Positions 50,820 through 59,959 of a stretch of DNA of 64,000 nucleotides are shown here, in pieces. Source of the DNA: Mycetocola lacteus (GTDB lineage Bacteria > Actinomycetota > Actinomycetes > Actinomycetales > Microbacteriaceae); NCBI RefSeq assembly GCF_003667575.1, contig NZ_RCUY01000001.1, positions 124,001 to 188,000 of the forward strand, read 5' to 3'. A program made the position numbers and the translations under genes. Under the pieces are notes generated by a model. It worked only from the letters and a program-made list of their open reading frames with translations. It had not been told where the DNA came from and did no database searches. Position 1 is the stretch's first letter; every line of letters begins with the position of its first letter.

Positions 50820-50825
50820 AGCTTA
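50820..50825 (-). promoter_or_regulatory. -10 box TAAGCT of tatB
   Basis: On the minus strand TAAGCT is followed by GAAGGG (6 nt) and the GTG start. The AAGGG is directly next to the start codon, too close for normal ribosome binding, so a leaderless start is likely. Confidence 0.5.
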
Positions 50826-50863
50826 CCGCGCCGCGTCGCACTCCGCGCACCCTGTCCGCCCTG

Positions 50864-50869
50864 TAAAGT
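50864..50869 (+). promoter_or_regulatory. -10 box TAAAGT of the O-methyltransferase gene
   Basis: TANNNT match on the plus strand, giving a transcript start near 50876 and a leader of about 25 nt with the ribosome site GGGAGGG. Confidence 0.45.
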
Positions 50870-50900
50870 AGGGGACATCGTTTCCATGGGAGGGAGCCAC

Positions 50901-51530
50901 GTGTCCGAACAGGATTCCAATTGGAAGTACGCCGACGACATCGTTATCGAGTCCGAGGCCATCGGGCGCGCACGCTCGCAGTCGCTTGAGTTTGGGTTGA
51001 CCCCGGTCTCCCCCGCGCTCGGCGCTCAGCTCGCCGTGTTTGCCGCGGCCAGTCGCGCCGCCAACATCATCGAGATCGGTACCGGTGCCGGCGTTTCGGG
51101 ACTGTGGCTGCTGGAGGGTTCGGCCACATCGGTGCTCACCACGATCGATCACGAACCCGAGCACCTCGCCGCCGCCAAGCAGGCCTTTGCCGACGCCGGC
51201 ATCCCCTCCTCGCGCCTGCGCCTGATCGGCGGTCCGGCCCTCGACGTCCTCACCCGGATGAACGAGAACAGCTATGACATCGTGCTGGTCGATGCCGATC
51301 CCGCCCAGGTCATCGAAACCGTCGAGCACGCACTGCGCCTGGTGCGTCCCGGCGGCACCGTGCTGGTCCCGCACGCCCTCTGGCAGGGACATGTGGCAGA
51401 CCCCGCCAAGCGCGACGACATCACCACCGCGTTCCGCACCCTGGTGGAGGAGATCGCCGCATCCAGCGCCGTGGTCAGCGCCCTCTCCCCCGCGGGCGAC
51501 GGCTTGCTGCAGCTCACCATCCGCGCCTAA
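50901..51530 (+). CDS. SAM-dependent O-methyltransferase
   Basis: 209-residue class I methyltransferase of the O-methyltransferase 3 family (like M. tuberculosis Rv1220c, recalled from memory). SAM-binding motif I is IIEIGTGAGVSGLWLL, then TTIDHEPEHLAAAKQAF and VLVDADPAQVIETVEHAL. Start GTG at 50901 is preferred to ATG 50886 because GGGAGGG lies just upstream at 50888-50894. Substrate unknown. A strong terminator follows. Confidence 0.92.
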   Translation: MSEQDSNWKYADDIVIESEAIGRARSQSLEFGLTPVSPALGAQLAVFAAASRAANIIEIGTGAGVSGLWLLEGSATSVLTTIDHEPEHLAAAKQAFADAGIPSSRLRLIGGPALDVLTRMNENSYDIVLVDADPAQVIETVEHALRLVRPGGTVLVPHALWQGHVADPAKRDDITTAFRTLVEEIAASSAVVSALSPAGDGLLQLTIRA

Positions 51531-51541
51531 CCACCCACAAT

Positions 51542-51577
51542 AAAAGAGGACCGGCCAGGTGGCCGGTCCTCTTTTTT
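51542..51577. terminator. Rho-independent terminator
   Basis: Perfect 16-bp inverted repeat (51542-51557 and 51560-51575) bounded by AAAA and TTTTTT, good in both directions, after the O-methyltransferase gene. Confidence 0.9.
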
Positions 51578-51595
51578 GTGCCGATTCACGCCGCA

Positions 51596-51623
51596 GCGGG
51601 CGGGATCCGAAGATCCCGCCCGC
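51596..51623 (-). terminator. Hairpin after the sugar importer operon
   Basis: Perfect 12-bp stem (51596-51607 and 51612-51623) with a CGAA loop, 20 bp beyond the stop of the binding-protein gene on the minus strand. No T-tract follows, so it may stabilise the mRNA end in addition to the terminator at 51542. Confidence 0.6.
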
Positions 51624-51643
51624 CGTGGGTTCGCCACTCGGTG

Positions 51644-52750
51644 TTACTTGGTGAGCGGTGCGAGGGTGGGGTCGTTGGCGTAAGCCTCGGCCGCGTTGGC
51701 CTTGGTCACGATGACCGGGGGCAGCAGGTAAGCGGGAACGATCTTCTTACCGTTGTCGTAGTCCTTGTCGTTGTTCGTGGTGACCTTCTTGCCCTCCTGG
51801 AGCTCCTTGACCATCTCGATGGACTGCTTGACCAGGTTGCGGGTGTCCTTGTTGATGGTCGAGTACTGCTCGCCCGCCATGATGGACTTGACCGACTCCA
51901 CCTCGGAGTCCTGACCGGTTACGATCGGGAGCTGCTTGCCGGCAGCCTTGACCGACGCGATGATCGCGCGGGCCAGGGTGTCGTTCGGGGACAGCACACC
52001 ATCCAGCTCGGTACCCGCGTAGTTGGCGGCGAGCAGGGTGTCCATACGGTTCTGAGCGTTCTCAGCCTTCCAACCGGCGGTGGCGGTCTGCTTGATGTCG
52101 GTCTGACCCGAAACAACCTTCAGCGTGCCATCGTCGATCTTGGGCTGCAGCACCTTCATCGCACCGTCGAAGAAGACGGCCGAGTTGGCGTCATCGGAGG
52201 AACCCGAGAACAGCTCGATGTTGTAGGGGCCCTCGGCCTTCTTGGCCTTCATGCCGTCGAGCAGGGCCTGACCCTGCAGCTCGCCAACCTTGAAGTTGTC
52301 GTAGGCCACGTAGTAGTCCACGTCCTCAGTGTTGAGGATCAGGCGGTCGTAGGCGATGACGGTGACGCCGGCGTCCTTTGCCGCCTTGACCTGCGGGCCC
52401 AGCTGGCTACCATCAGCGGCACCGATGATGATGACCTTGGCGCCCTTGGTTACCATGGACTGGATCTGGTTCTGCTGGTCCTGAACCGGCGACGAGGCAC
52501 CGGCGTACTGAACGTCGCCCTTGAATCCGGCTTCCTTCAGACCGTTGGTGAAGAGGTCACCGGCGAGAACCCAGTTCTCACTGGTCTTGGCGGGCAGTGC
52601 CACACCGATCAGCGAGTCCTTCGCGAAGCCGGCAGCGTCGCCGCTCGAGGAGGATGAGGGGGTACCTGCGTCACGGCTGGAGCAGCCGGCGAGGGTGAGT
52701 GCCGCAGCAGCCGCGATGGCGACGGTGGCAAGTGCAGTCTTGCGGAACAT
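51644..52750 (-). CDS. Multiple-sugar-binding lipoprotein (ChvE/XylF type)
   Basis: 368 residues: signal with lipobox TLAGC, Ser-rich linker, then a periplasmic-binding-protein type I domain. The motifs GVALPAKTSENW at the first strand, AKVIIIGAADGSQLGP, VIAYDRLILNT, and VTGQDSEVESVKSIMAGEQ are those of ChvE-like binding proteins for aldoses such as xylose, arabinose, glucose or galactose. It is the last gene of the importer operon on the minus strand. The exact sugar cannot be told. Confidence 0.92.
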   Translation of the reverse strand: MFRKTALATVAIAAAAALTLAGCSSRDAGTPSSSSSGDAAGFAKDSLIGVALPAKTSENWVLAGDLFTNGLKEAGFKGDVQYAGASSPVQDQQNQIQSMVTKGAKVIIIGAADGSQLGPQVKAAKDAGVTVIAYDRLILNTEDVDYYVAYDNFKVGELQGQALLDGMKAKKAEGPYNIELFSGSSDDANSAVFFDGAMKVLQPKIDDGTLKVVSGQTDIKQTATAGWKAENAQNRMDTLLAANYAGTELDGVLSPNDTLARAIIASVKAAGKQLPIVTGQDSEVESVKSIMAGEQYSTINKDTRNLVKQSIEMVKELQEGKKVTTNNDKDYDNGKKIVPAYLLPPVIVTKANAAEAYANDPTLAPLTK

Positions 52751-52795
52751 AGCTTTCTCTTTCTGTTTTGTGATTGTGGTGATGCGAGGAAAAAT

Positions 52796-54061
52796 TTAGG
52801 ACTTGTTGACCGGGACGCCCAGCTCGTCACCGTTGCGGTTGCGACGGGAGGTGAGGGCACCGATCACGGAGAATCGACCGCTGTTCTTGTTGATCACGTC
52901 GATGGCAACGGCGGCGAGGAGCACGAGGCCCTTGATGATGAGCACCTTGTCGGAGCCCACACCGATCAGCTGGAGACCGTTGTTCAGGAAGGCCATGACC
53001 AGACCACCGATGATCGACCCCGGAACGGTTCCGATACCACCGGCCACCGCCGCACCACCGATGAAGACGGCGGCGATCGCGTCGAGCTCCCAGTTGGTAC
53101 CGTCCATGGCACCGGCGGCACCGGCACGGGCGATGTAGAGCATTCCGGCGAGGGCCGCGAGCATCGACATGTTCATCATGACGAGGAAGTTGATGCGCTT
53201 GGTGTTGACACCGGAGAGCTCGGCAGCCCGCTTATTGCCACCCACCGCGTAGATGTGACGGCCGATGATGGTGCGGCGAGTCAGGAACGAGTAGAGCAGG
53301 ATCAGGACGATGAGCACAATACCCGAGTTCGGGAAGCTCTTGCCCACGTCGGCACCGGCGAACAGGAAGGTGGCGAAACCGATAATCGCGGTCAGCAGGG
53401 CAAGGCGGACCACAACCACCCAGGTCGGGACGGCTTCGGCACCGGTGCGCACGGCGGCGCGACGGGCACGAAGGTCGCGCCAGATCACCGCGATCACGGC
53501 GACCAGACCGAGGAGCAGGGTGAGGTTGTTGAACCCGGTGTTCGGGCCCACCTCGGGCAGCACACCGGCGAGGAGCGACTGGTAGTCGTTCGGAACCGGA
53601 ACGGCGGTGGAGTTACCGATCATGAGCTGCAGACCGCGGAAGAGCATCATGCCGGCGAGGGTCACGATGAACGCGGGGATGCCCACATACGCCACCCAGA
53701 AGCCCTGCCAGGCACCGATGATCAGACCCACAACCAGACCGGCGACGATAGCCAACGGCCAGGGCACGTTGAAGTCGTTCATCATCTTGGCCACGATCAC
53801 GCCGGTGAGGGCGGCAACCGAACCGACCGAGAGGTCGATGTGGCCGGCGATGATCACCATGACCATACCGATTGCCAGGATCAGGATGTAGGAGTTCTGC
53901 GAGACGACGTTGCTCAGGTTGGTGGGCAGCAGGGTCGCGCCGTCGGTGAGACCGTTGAAGAGCAGGATGATCACTACCAGGCTGACCAGGATGCCCAACT
54001 GACGCAGGCTCGAGGTGTTGCCGTTTCCGAAGATCTTCTTCAGGTCTTTGATGCCGCTCAT
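52796..54061 (-). CDS. ABC sugar permease (GguB/XylH type)
   Basis: 421-residue permease with about ten predicted helices, longer than RbsC-type proteins and typical of GguB/XylH. Diagnostic stretches: [40 protein letters not shown], and [20 protein letters not shown]. The start overlaps the ATPase stop as ATGA; 45 bp separate it from the binding protein. Forms the membrane channel for the ATPase encoded upstream. Confidence 0.93.
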   Translation of the reverse strand: MSGIKDLKKIFGNGNTSSLRQLGILVSLVVIILLFNGLTDGATLLPTNLSNVVSQNSYILILAIGMVMVIIAGHIDLSVGSVAALTGVIVAKMMNDFNVPWPLAIVAGLVVGLIIGAWQGFWVAYVGIPAFIVTLAGMMLFRGLQLMIGNSTAVPVPNDYQSLLAGVLPEVGPNTGFNNLTLLLGLVAVIAVIWRDLRARRAAVRTGAEAVPTWVVVVRLALLTAIIGFATFLFAGADVGKSFPNSGIVLIVLILLYSFLTRRTIIGRHIYAVGGNKRAAELSGVNTKRINFLVMMNMSMLAALAGMLYIARAGAAGAMDGTNWELDAIAAVFIGGAAVAGGIGTVPGSIIGGLVMAFLNNGLQLIGVGSDKVLIIKGLVLLAAVAIDVINKNSGRFSVIGALTSRRNRNGDELGVPVNKS

Positions 54062-55608
54062 GCTGCATTCGCTTTCTTTTGGGTGGCGGTCATGCTCTTC
54101 ATGAGCAGTTCTGGGTCGGCCGTTTCGGCCGTGAATTCGTTGGTGATGGCACCCTCGAAGATCGTGTAGATCCGGTCCGAAAGGCCCAGCAGCTCGGGGA
54201 GCTCGGAGGAGATCAGGATGATGCCCTTCCCCTGTGCGGCGAGCTGCTGGATGATCGTGTAAATCTCAAACTTTGCACCGACGTCGATGCCTCGGGTGGG
54301 CTCATCGAGAATCAGGATGTCCGGGTCGGTGAACATCCACTTGGCGAGTACCACCTTCTGCTGGTTTCCACCGGACAGGGTGTCCACGCCGCTCTCAACA
54401 CTCGACGTCTTGATGCGCAGCTTTCCGCGGTAGTCTTCGGCGACCTCGTGTTCGGCACCCTCATTGACCACTCCGGCGGAGGAAATCTTGGAGAGCTTTG
54501 CCGAGACGACCGAGCGCTTGATGTCGTCCAGCAGGTTGAGCCCGAGGGCTTTGCGGTCCTCGCTCACGTAGGCGATGCCGTGCTTGATTGCCTCGGCCAC
54601 GTTGCGAATCTGGATCTCCTGGCCGTCCTTGATGATGGTGCCCGAGATGAAGTTGCCGTATGAGCGCCCAAAGACGCTCATCGCCAGCTCCGTGCGTCCG
54701 GCACCCACCAGCCCGGCCAAGCCCACGACCTCGCCGCGGCGCACGTGCAGGGTCTCGCCCTTGCACACCAGGCGCTCGCTCGAGGTGGGGTGCTGGACGG
54801 TCCAGTCGTGAATCTCGAAGAAGTTCTCCCCCACGGTCGCGATGCGATCGGGGAAGCGGGACTGGAGACTGCGTCCCACCATGCCACGGATGATCCGGTC
54901 CTCATCCACAGCGCCCTCGTCCACCCGGAGGGTTTCGATCGCGTGGCCGTCACGGATGATGGTGATCGAGTCGGCGATCTGGGCGATCTCGTTGAGCTTG
55001 TGGGAGATGATGATCGAGGAGATTCCGCGGCCCTGCAGGCCCTTGATGAGGTCGAGCAGGTGCTGCGAGTCGGTCTCGTTGAGGGCCGCGGTCGGCTCAT
55101 CCAGAATGAGCAGCTTGACCTGCTTGGCGAGCGCCTTGGCGATCTCCACCAGCTGCTGCTTACCCACACCGATGTCCTTGATCTGAGTGTCGGGGTCCTC
55201 GCTCAGGCCCACCCGAGCGAGCAGTTCCACGGCGGCGAGGCGGGTGGCCTCCCAGTCGATGGCTCCACGCTTGGTGACCTCGTTGCCGAGGAAGATGTTC
55301 TCGGCGATGGAGAGTTCGGGGATCAGCGCGAGCTCCTGGTGGATGATCACGATTCCGGCGGCCTCACTGGCGCGAATGTCGCGGAAGCGCTGCACCTCGT
55401 TCTGGTAGACGATGTCGCCGCTGTAGCTTCCGAACGGGTACACCCCCGACAGAACCTTCATGAGGGTCGACTTCCCGGCACCGTTCTCGCCACAGATGGC
55501 GTGAACTTCGCCGGCGCGCACCGCCAGGTTGACCTCGGAGAGGGCAAGAACACCGGGGAATTCCTTGGTGATGTTCACCATCTCGAGGATGTTGGGCTTA
55601 GCGGCCAT
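54058..55608 (-). CDS. ABC sugar ATPase with two nucleotide-binding domains (GguA/XylG type)
   Basis: 516-residue fused ATPase. Domain 1: Walker [10 protein letters not shown], Walker [13 protein letters not shown]. Domain 2: altered P-loop GLVGAGRTE, signature [15 protein letters not shown], Walker [13 protein letters not shown]. This is the RbsA/XylG layout, in which only one site is fully normal. ATG at 55608 ([10 protein letters not shown]) has GGGAGG upstream and gives the family's usual N-terminus; the reading frame stays open further upstream through the operator region, which I do not consider coding. First gene of the operon. Confidence 0.93.
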   Translation of the reverse strand: MAAKPNILEMVNITKEFPGVLALSEVNLAVRAGEVHAICGENGAGKSTLMKVLSGVYPFGSYSGDIVYQNEVQRFRDIRASEAAGIVIIHQELALIPELSIAENIFLGNEVTKRGAIDWEATRLAAVELLARVGLSEDPDTQIKDIGVGKQQLVEIAKALAKQVKLLILDEPTAALNETDSQHLLDLIKGLQGRGISSIIISHKLNEIAQIADSITIIRDGHAIETLRVDEGAVDEDRIIRGMVGRSLQSRFPDRIATVGENFFEIHDWTVQHPTSSERLVCKGETLHVRRGEVVGLAGLVGAGRTELAMSVFGRSYGNFISGTIIKDGQEIQIRNVAEAIKHGIAYVSEDRKALGLNLLDDIKRSVVSAKLSKISSAGVVNEGAEHEVAEDYRGKLRIKTSSVESGVDTLSGGNQQKVVLAKWMFTDPDILILDEPTRGIDVGAKFEIYTIIQQLAAQGKGIILISSELPELLGLSDRIYTIFEGAITNEFTAETADPELLMKSMTATQKKANAA

Positions 55609-55672
55609 CGGGGAACACCTCCCGGATTCGGGTCGGCGCGATGATGACAGTGAGCATGGCTCCCTTTCGCTG

Positions 55673-55684
55673 GACAACGTTGTC
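55673..55684. promoter_or_regulatory. LacI-type operator GACAACGTTGTC
   Basis: Perfect 12-bp palindrome with a central CG, 65 bp upstream of the ATPase gene start. The central AACGTT is typical of LacI-family operators, and a LacI gene is encoded next door. Confidence 0.6.
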
Positions 55685-55713
55685 ACTCCCACTCTCGGAG
55701 TGGGGCTTTTGGT

Positions 55714-55737
55714 CCAAATGTGACCGTTCACATTTGG
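55714..55737. promoter_or_regulatory. Second operator-like palindrome in the sugar importer promoter region
   Basis: Perfect 10-bp arms CCAAATGTGA and TCACATTTGG around CCGT. Read from its centre the core is ACCGTT, one change from the AACGTT core of the first site, so both may be bound by the same LacI protein. Confidence 0.6.
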
Positions 55738-55814
55738 TATCAATAAATTAGGCCCAACCCGGTGAGGATGTCAATCTCGGAGAGATAACGATTCTTCTGG
55801 GGGGCCAACTACGG

Positions 55815-56861
55815 CTAGTTTTCGCGGTTCTTCTCGGGCCAGTTCTGGCGTGTCGGAACCCGGGCGGAGGACTCACGGACCAGCAGCGGGGCCGGCAGAA
55901 TGACCGACCGCGCACCCTCTCCCTCGAGCTGCGCGATCACCTCCTGCACCATCCGCCGACCCACGGCGGAAAAGTCCTGCCGCACGGTGGTCAGCGGAGG
56001 GAAAAAGTGACCTGCATCGGGGACGTCGTCGAAACCCACCACGCTCACATCCTCGGGCACCCGCACCCCGGCCTCCCGAAACGCGTGAATGAGCCCAAGC
56101 GCGACCTGATCGTTGAGCGCAAACACCGCGGTGAACGGGTCGCCGCGCAGCAGCTCCTTGCCCGCCTGATAACCAAAACTCGCGGTGTGTTCGCCGAGGA
56201 TCGGCGGGTGCATGCGCAGCTCGGCCTCCCCGATTGCCGCCAGGAACCCCTGCATCCGTTCGTCGGCCTCGATCCAGTTTTGGGGGCCACCCACATGCAG
56301 AATCTCGGTATGACCAAGCTCGATCAGGTGCTGAACCGCCTGATAGGAGCCCTGATACTGGTTGACGGCCACGTTGAAGGCCCCGGGTCGATCCAGCGAG
56401 TCCGCCACAAACAGCGGCACCCCGGGGGCGGCCGCGGCCACGGTGGATACCAGCTTGGCCTGGGGCGCGATCACCACGATCGCCTCAACTCCCTGGGCGA
56501 GGAGGCGCTCGATGTCGTCCTCGACACCCACGCCGATTCCCATCGCGGTGACCAGCGCCAGCCGGTAGCCGTTAGCGTTGGCCTCCTGCTCCATCGCGAT
56601 CATGATGGCCTGCGGACCGTACAGCGCGGTCGAATGAGTGGATAACACCCCGATCATGCGGGTGCGCTGACTGGCCAAAACCCGCGCCGCCTGGTTGGGC
56701 CGATACCCGATTTCCTCGATCGCGGCGAGCACCGCGAGCCGGGTTTTATCCCGGATCTTGGGTGAGTTATTGAGCACCCGGGACACGGTTTGGTGGGACA
56801 CTCCCGCGGCCGCCGCGACATCGCGGATATTGGGTGCCCGACCGGCTGGTCGTGCGTTCAC
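55815..56861 (-). CDS. LacI-family regulator of the sugar importer
   Basis: 348 residues. Helix-turn-helix NIRDVAAAAGVSHQTVSRVL, hinge helix RPNQAARVLA, and a C-terminal effector domain ending VSVVGFDDVPDAGHFFPPLT. It is encoded upstream of the ChvE/GguAB-type operon on the same strand with 206 bp between them that hold two palindromes, so it most likely represses that operon. Start GTG at 56861. The inducer is probably the transported sugar. Confidence 0.92.
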   Translation of the reverse strand: MNARPAGRAPNIRDVAAAAGVSHQTVSRVLNNSPKIRDKTRLAVLAAIEEIGYRPNQAARVLASQRTRMIGVLSTHSTALYGPQAIMIAMEQEANANGYRLALVTAMGIGVGVEDDIERLLAQGVEAIVVIAPQAKLVSTVAAAAPGVPLFVADSLDRPGAFNVAVNQYQGSYQAVQHLIELGHTEILHVGGPQNWIEADERMQGFLAAIGEAELRMHPPILGEHTASFGYQAGKELLRGDPFTAVFALNDQVALGLIHAFREAGVRVPEDVSVVGFDDVPDAGHFFPPLTTVRQDFSAVGRRMVQEVIAQLEGEGARSVILPAPLLVRESSARVPTRQNWPEKNREN

Positions 56862-57065
56862 TAAGACTCCTCAGAGCTGTGCGGGAAAGCGGCGATGCCA
56901 CCCGCAAATAAGAATTCCGGGCCTCACAAGGCGAGCGGTGGCCTTCCCGGGAGCAGGGCCGAAACGAGTCGGCGCGGCTACCTTCCACACGATACAACAC
57001 GTCCGCATACACGCCACGAACTTTATTCGCGACACGGTCGAATCGTTTCGACGGGTCCGACAAAT

Positions 57066-57099
57066 CCGCCCCGGCATCTGAACACAGACGCCGGGGCGG
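57066..57099 (-). terminator. Terminator of the DUF3117 gene
   Basis: 10-bp GC-rich arms (57066-57075 and 57090-57099) extended inward by TCTG/CAGA after one mismatch; on the minus strand the stem is followed by ATTTG. The rest of the 253-bp gap before the LacI gene shows nothing else that I can support. Confidence 0.7.
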
Positions 57100-57114
57100 T
57101 TGATGGGAGTGAGC

Positions 57115-57288
57115 CTATGCGGGCGCCACGACCCCCGAGAGTACCTGGTGAAGTTCCTTCGCCTCGTCGTCGTTCACGGAGACCACGAGTCGTCCGCCCC
57201 CCTCAAGTGGGACACGCACGATGATCAGGCGCCCTTCCTTCACGGCCTCCATCGGTCCGTCCCCAGTCCTGGGCTTCATCGCTGCCAT
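57115..57288 (-). CDS. DUF3117 family small protein
   Basis: 57-residue protein beginning MAAMKPRTGDGPMEAVKEGR, the invariant start of the actinobacterial DUF3117 family, then IIVRVPLEGGGRLVVSVNDD. No known function; it is one of the most conserved small actinobacterial proteins. ATG at 57288 is chosen by this motif and by AAGGGG about 6 nt upstream; the frame is open further upstream but without a family match. It has its own promoter candidate and terminator and so forms a one-gene unit. Confidence 0.9.
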   Translation of the reverse strand: MAAMKPRTGDGPMEAVKEGRLIIVRVPLEGGGRLVVSVNDDEAKELHQVLSGVVAPA

Positions 57289-57609
57289 TCGGTTCCCCTT
57301 CCGTGGTTTCCTGTTCCCATTATCAGCCATTTGGGGCACCCGTGGAAATCCAAGGCGACTTATGACGATCCAGACAACCCGACATAACGGACATGGAATG
57401 TCGCCGCCGCCGTGCTTCCATCGAACTTCGGATCACCGCCTAAGCGGGACCTGATCGGGTGTTTACCTGACTGCACCGATCACTAACAGCAAACCCGACA
57501 GGATGCAATTTGCGTCAGTAAATCCGCCTATTGTTAATATCACCGGTGCGGCAAAAACCACCGAAATTGGACGGAATATCCTCGCTCGGTGAGGTGTCGA
57601 AGGTGGCTT
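57289..57609. other. 321-bp intergenic region between dapE and DUF3117
   Basis: No gene seen. On the minus strand GATAAT (57319-57324) with TTTCCA 18 bp upstream (57343-57348) is a fair promoter for DUF3117. The part from 57500 to 57560 is A/T-rich compared with the surroundings. No terminator hairpin for dapE was found. Confidence 0.45.
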
Positions 57610-58710
57610 TTAGTCCAAATCGGAGGTGCTCAACCAGGCCCGCAGACCCCGTTCGCAGTCCTCGATTTCCGCCACCGCGACGCGCTCATCATCGGCGTGG
57701 GCACGCAGCGGATCGCCGGGTCCATAATTCACCGCGGGGATTCCCAGAGCCGAGAATCTCGCCACATCGGTCCACCCATACTTGGGCAGCGCGGGCACTC
57801 CCAGTGCGGTGAGGAATCGCTTCGCGAGGGGGGCGTCGAGACCCGGACGGGCACCCTCGGCGCGGTCCACCACGGTGATATCCCACTCGCCAAACAGATC
57901 GGTGAGGTGGGCGATGGCCTCATCGGCGCTCTTATTCGGAGCGAAGCGGTAGTTGATGTGCACCATGCACTCGTCGGGAATCACGTTGCCGGCGATGCCG
58001 CCGGTGATTCCCACGGCATTCAGACCCTCGCGGTAGACCAGGCCCTCAACCTCGATCTGGGCGGGCTGATAGGCGGCAAGCTTTTCCAAGATCGGGGCGG
58101 CCGCGTGGATCGCGTTCTCCCCCACCCAGGCGCGCGCCGAGTGTGCGCGCAAACCGCGGGTACGCACCTCAATCCGCACGGTTCCGTTGCATCCCCCCTC
58201 GATTTCGGCGCGGGTCGGTTCACCAAGAATCGCGAAGTCGCCCTCAAACAGGTCGGGGCGAGCCTCGGCGAGCAGGCGCAATCCGTTGAGGTCGCTGGAG
58301 ACCTCCTCGTTGTCGTACCACATCCAGGTGATGTCCACCGCGGGATCGGTCAGCTCGGCGGCGAGCGCCACCTGCACGGCCACGCCCCCCTTCATGTCCA
58401 CGGTCCCACGTCCGATCAGGTGGTCGATTCCGTCGACGAGCTCGCGACGAATCGGCAGGTTGTTGTTGATCGGGACGGTATCCACGTGCCCGGCGATGAT
58501 CACCCGCTGGGCACGGCCCAGGTTGGTGCGCGCGGTCAGGGTGTTGCCGTGACGGATCAGTTCCAGGTGGTCGAATCCCTCGAGGGTTGCCACCAGACGA
58601 TCCACCAGGTGGGCCTCGGCACCGGACACCGAGGCTTCATCGCAGATCTCACGGGTGAGCTCCACGGTTCCGGCGGACAGGTCAAACGGGAGGGCGATAG
58701 GCGTGGACAT
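57610..58710 (-). CDS. dapE: Succinyl-diaminopimelate desuccinylase
   Basis: 366-residue dinuclear zinc hydrolase that removes succinate from N-succinyl-LL-diaminopimelate in lysine and peptidoglycan precursor synthesis. Motifs: AGHVDTVPINNN (His ligand), GRGTVDMKGGVA (bridging Asp), MWYDNEEVSS (catalytic Glu-Glu), LGEPTRAEIEGGCNGT, and the C-terminal PGDPLRAHADDERV with the last His ligand. The ATG at 58710 is right: further upstream the same frame is open but antisense to dapD. TAGACT lies 7 nt upstream. Divergent from dapD, its pathway partner. Confidence 0.95.
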   Translation of the reverse strand: MSTPIALPFDLSAGTVELTREICDEASVSGAEAHLVDRLVATLEGFDHLELIRHGNTLTARTNLGRAQRVIIAGHVDTVPINNNLPIRRELVDGIDHLIGRGTVDMKGGVAVQVALAAELTDPAVDITWMWYDNEEVSSDLNGLRLLAEARPDLFEGDFAILGEPTRAEIEGGCNGTVRIEVRTRGLRAHSARAWVGENAIHAAAPILEKLAAYQPAQIEVEGLVYREGLNAVGITGGIAGNVIPDECMVHINYRFAPNKSADEAIAHLTDLFGEWDITVVDRAEGARPGLDAPLAKRFLTALGVPALPKYGWTDVARFSALGIPAVNYGPGDPLRAHADDERVAVAEIEDCERGLRAWLSTSDLD

Positions 58711-58717
58711 ACCCTCG

Positions 58718-58723
58718 AGTCTA
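58718..58723 (-). promoter_or_regulatory. -10 box TAGACT of dapE
   Basis: TAGACT on the minus strand ends 7 nt before the ATG; CGAGGG lies between but is only 1 nt from the ATG, so leaderless initiation is more likely. Confidence 0.45.
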
Positions 58724-58833
58724 GGGTGTTCGGGCAACCCATCACGCCCGGATATCGGAGTGAATATCGCCGGAAACCGCGAATTCGCAAGCATGTGCAG
58801 CGACACACAGACGCGTATCCGGCGCGAATTCGC

Positions 58834-58839
58834 TAGCCT
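58834..58839 (+). promoter_or_regulatory. -10 box TAGCCT of dapD
   Basis: TAGCCT followed by TACAGC (6 nt) and the ATG at 58846; no ribosome-binding sequence. The dapE and dapD boxes are about 110 bp apart and divergent. Confidence 0.5.
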
Positions 58840-58845
58840 TACAGC

Positions 58846-59811
58846 ATGAGTGCAACAGATTCCGCCGCGACCCCCGCCAACGCCTGGGGCTATGGCCTCG
58901 CGACCATCACCGACGCCGGTACCGTCCTGGACACCTGGTACCCCGCACCCGAGCTGGGAACCCTGCCCGAGGGGCGCGAGCGCTGGTTCACCCCCGCCGA
59001 GATTGAGGATCTGACCGGACCGGATGAGCGCCGCGGCGTGCGTCTGGAAGCCGTGACCGTGGAGATCACGCTGTCCGAGGCACCCGCCAGCACGAGCGAC
59101 GCCTACCTGCGTCTGCACCTGCTCAGCCACCTCAAGGTGGCCCCCAACACGATCAACCTCGACGGAATCTTTGCCTTCCTGCCGAACGTCATGTGGACCA
59201 CCGCCGGACCGGTTGAGCCCGAATTCTTCGACGCCAACCGCCCCCGCCTGACCCGCGCGGGCATCAGCCCGGTGGGCCTGGACAAGTTCCCGCGTCTGCT
59301 GGACTACGTGAGCCCCGCCGGTGTCCGCATCGCCGATGCCTCCCGAGTTCGCCTCGGCGCACACCTCGCCCCGGGCACCACCGTCATGCACGAGGGCTTT
59401 GTAAACTTCAACGCCGGCACCGTGGGCACCTCGATGGTTGAGGGCCGCATCTCCCAGGGTGTCGTGGTGGGCAACGGCTCGGACATCGGTGGCGGTGCCT
59501 CGATCATGGGCACCCTCTCCGGCGGTGGAACTCAGCGCATCACCATCGGCGAGCGCTCGCTGCTGGGTGCCAACTCGGGTATCGGCATCTCGATCGGTGA
59601 TGACTGCGTGGTGGAGGCAGGTCTGTACGTGACCGCCGGCACCAAGGTCACCCTGCTGGATGGCGACCGCGCCGAACCGCGCCGGGTCAAGGCCGCCGAG
59701 CTCTCCGGTGTGGCCAACCTGCTGTTCCGTCGCAACTCGCTGAGCGGTGGCGTGGAGGTCCTGCCGCGCTCGGGTGTGGGCATCGTCCTGAACGCAGCGC
59801 TGCACGCGTAG
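58846..59811 (+). CDS. dapD: Tetrahydrodipicolinate N-succinyltransferase
   Basis: 321-residue trimeric acyltransferase that adds succinyl from succinyl-CoA to tetrahydrodipicolinate, two steps before DapE. The actinobacterial form is recognised by the N-terminal domain ([20 protein letters not shown]) and the left-handed beta-helix of hexapeptide repeats from about residue 165 ([20 protein letters not shown], then [20 protein letters not shown]). The conserved MVEGRIS and [17 protein letters not shown] stretches line the active site in the family. Followed by a strong terminator. Confidence 0.96.
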   Translation: MSATDSAATPANAWGYGLATITDAGTVLDTWYPAPELGTLPEGRERWFTPAEIEDLTGPDERRGVRLEAVTVEITLSEAPASTSDAYLRLHLLSHLKVAPNTINLDGIFAFLPNVMWTTAGPVEPEFFDANRPRLTRAGISPVGLDKFPRLLDYVSPAGVRIADASRVRLGAHLAPGTTVMHEGFVNFNAGTVGTSMVEGRISQGVVVGNGSDIGGGASIMGTLSGGGTQRITIGERSLLGANSGIGISIGDDCVVEAGLYVTAGTKVTLLDGDRAEPRRVKAAELSGVANLLFRRNSLSGGVEVLPRSGVGIVLNAALHA

Positions 59812-59820
59812 GCATCTTGT

Positions 59821-59865
59821 ACACAACCGGCCGGGGCGATTCGCTCCGGCCGGTTGTGTGTTTTT
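59821..59865 (+). terminator. Rho-independent terminator after dapD
   Basis: Perfect 14-bp stem (59821-59834 and 59846-59859) followed by GTTTTT. Confidence 0.9.
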
Positions 59866-59959
59866 CCACTGGTCATCTCGCGCGGCCCCGCCTGTTTGTG
59901 TGTCCGCTCGCGTCGGTTCGTCCTTGGTGCGGCGAGGCGATTAGCGGCACACTGGAATC

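Noticed and set aside
55714-55737. A GlxR/CRP-type site (TGTGA-N6-TCACA)
   Set aside because: The spacing between TGTGA and TCACA is 4, not 6; a LacI-type site fits better.
58711-59826. Upstream extension of the dapE frame across dapD on the minus strand
   Set aside because: It is antisense to a complete dapD gene; dapE has its own start at 58710 with a -10 box.
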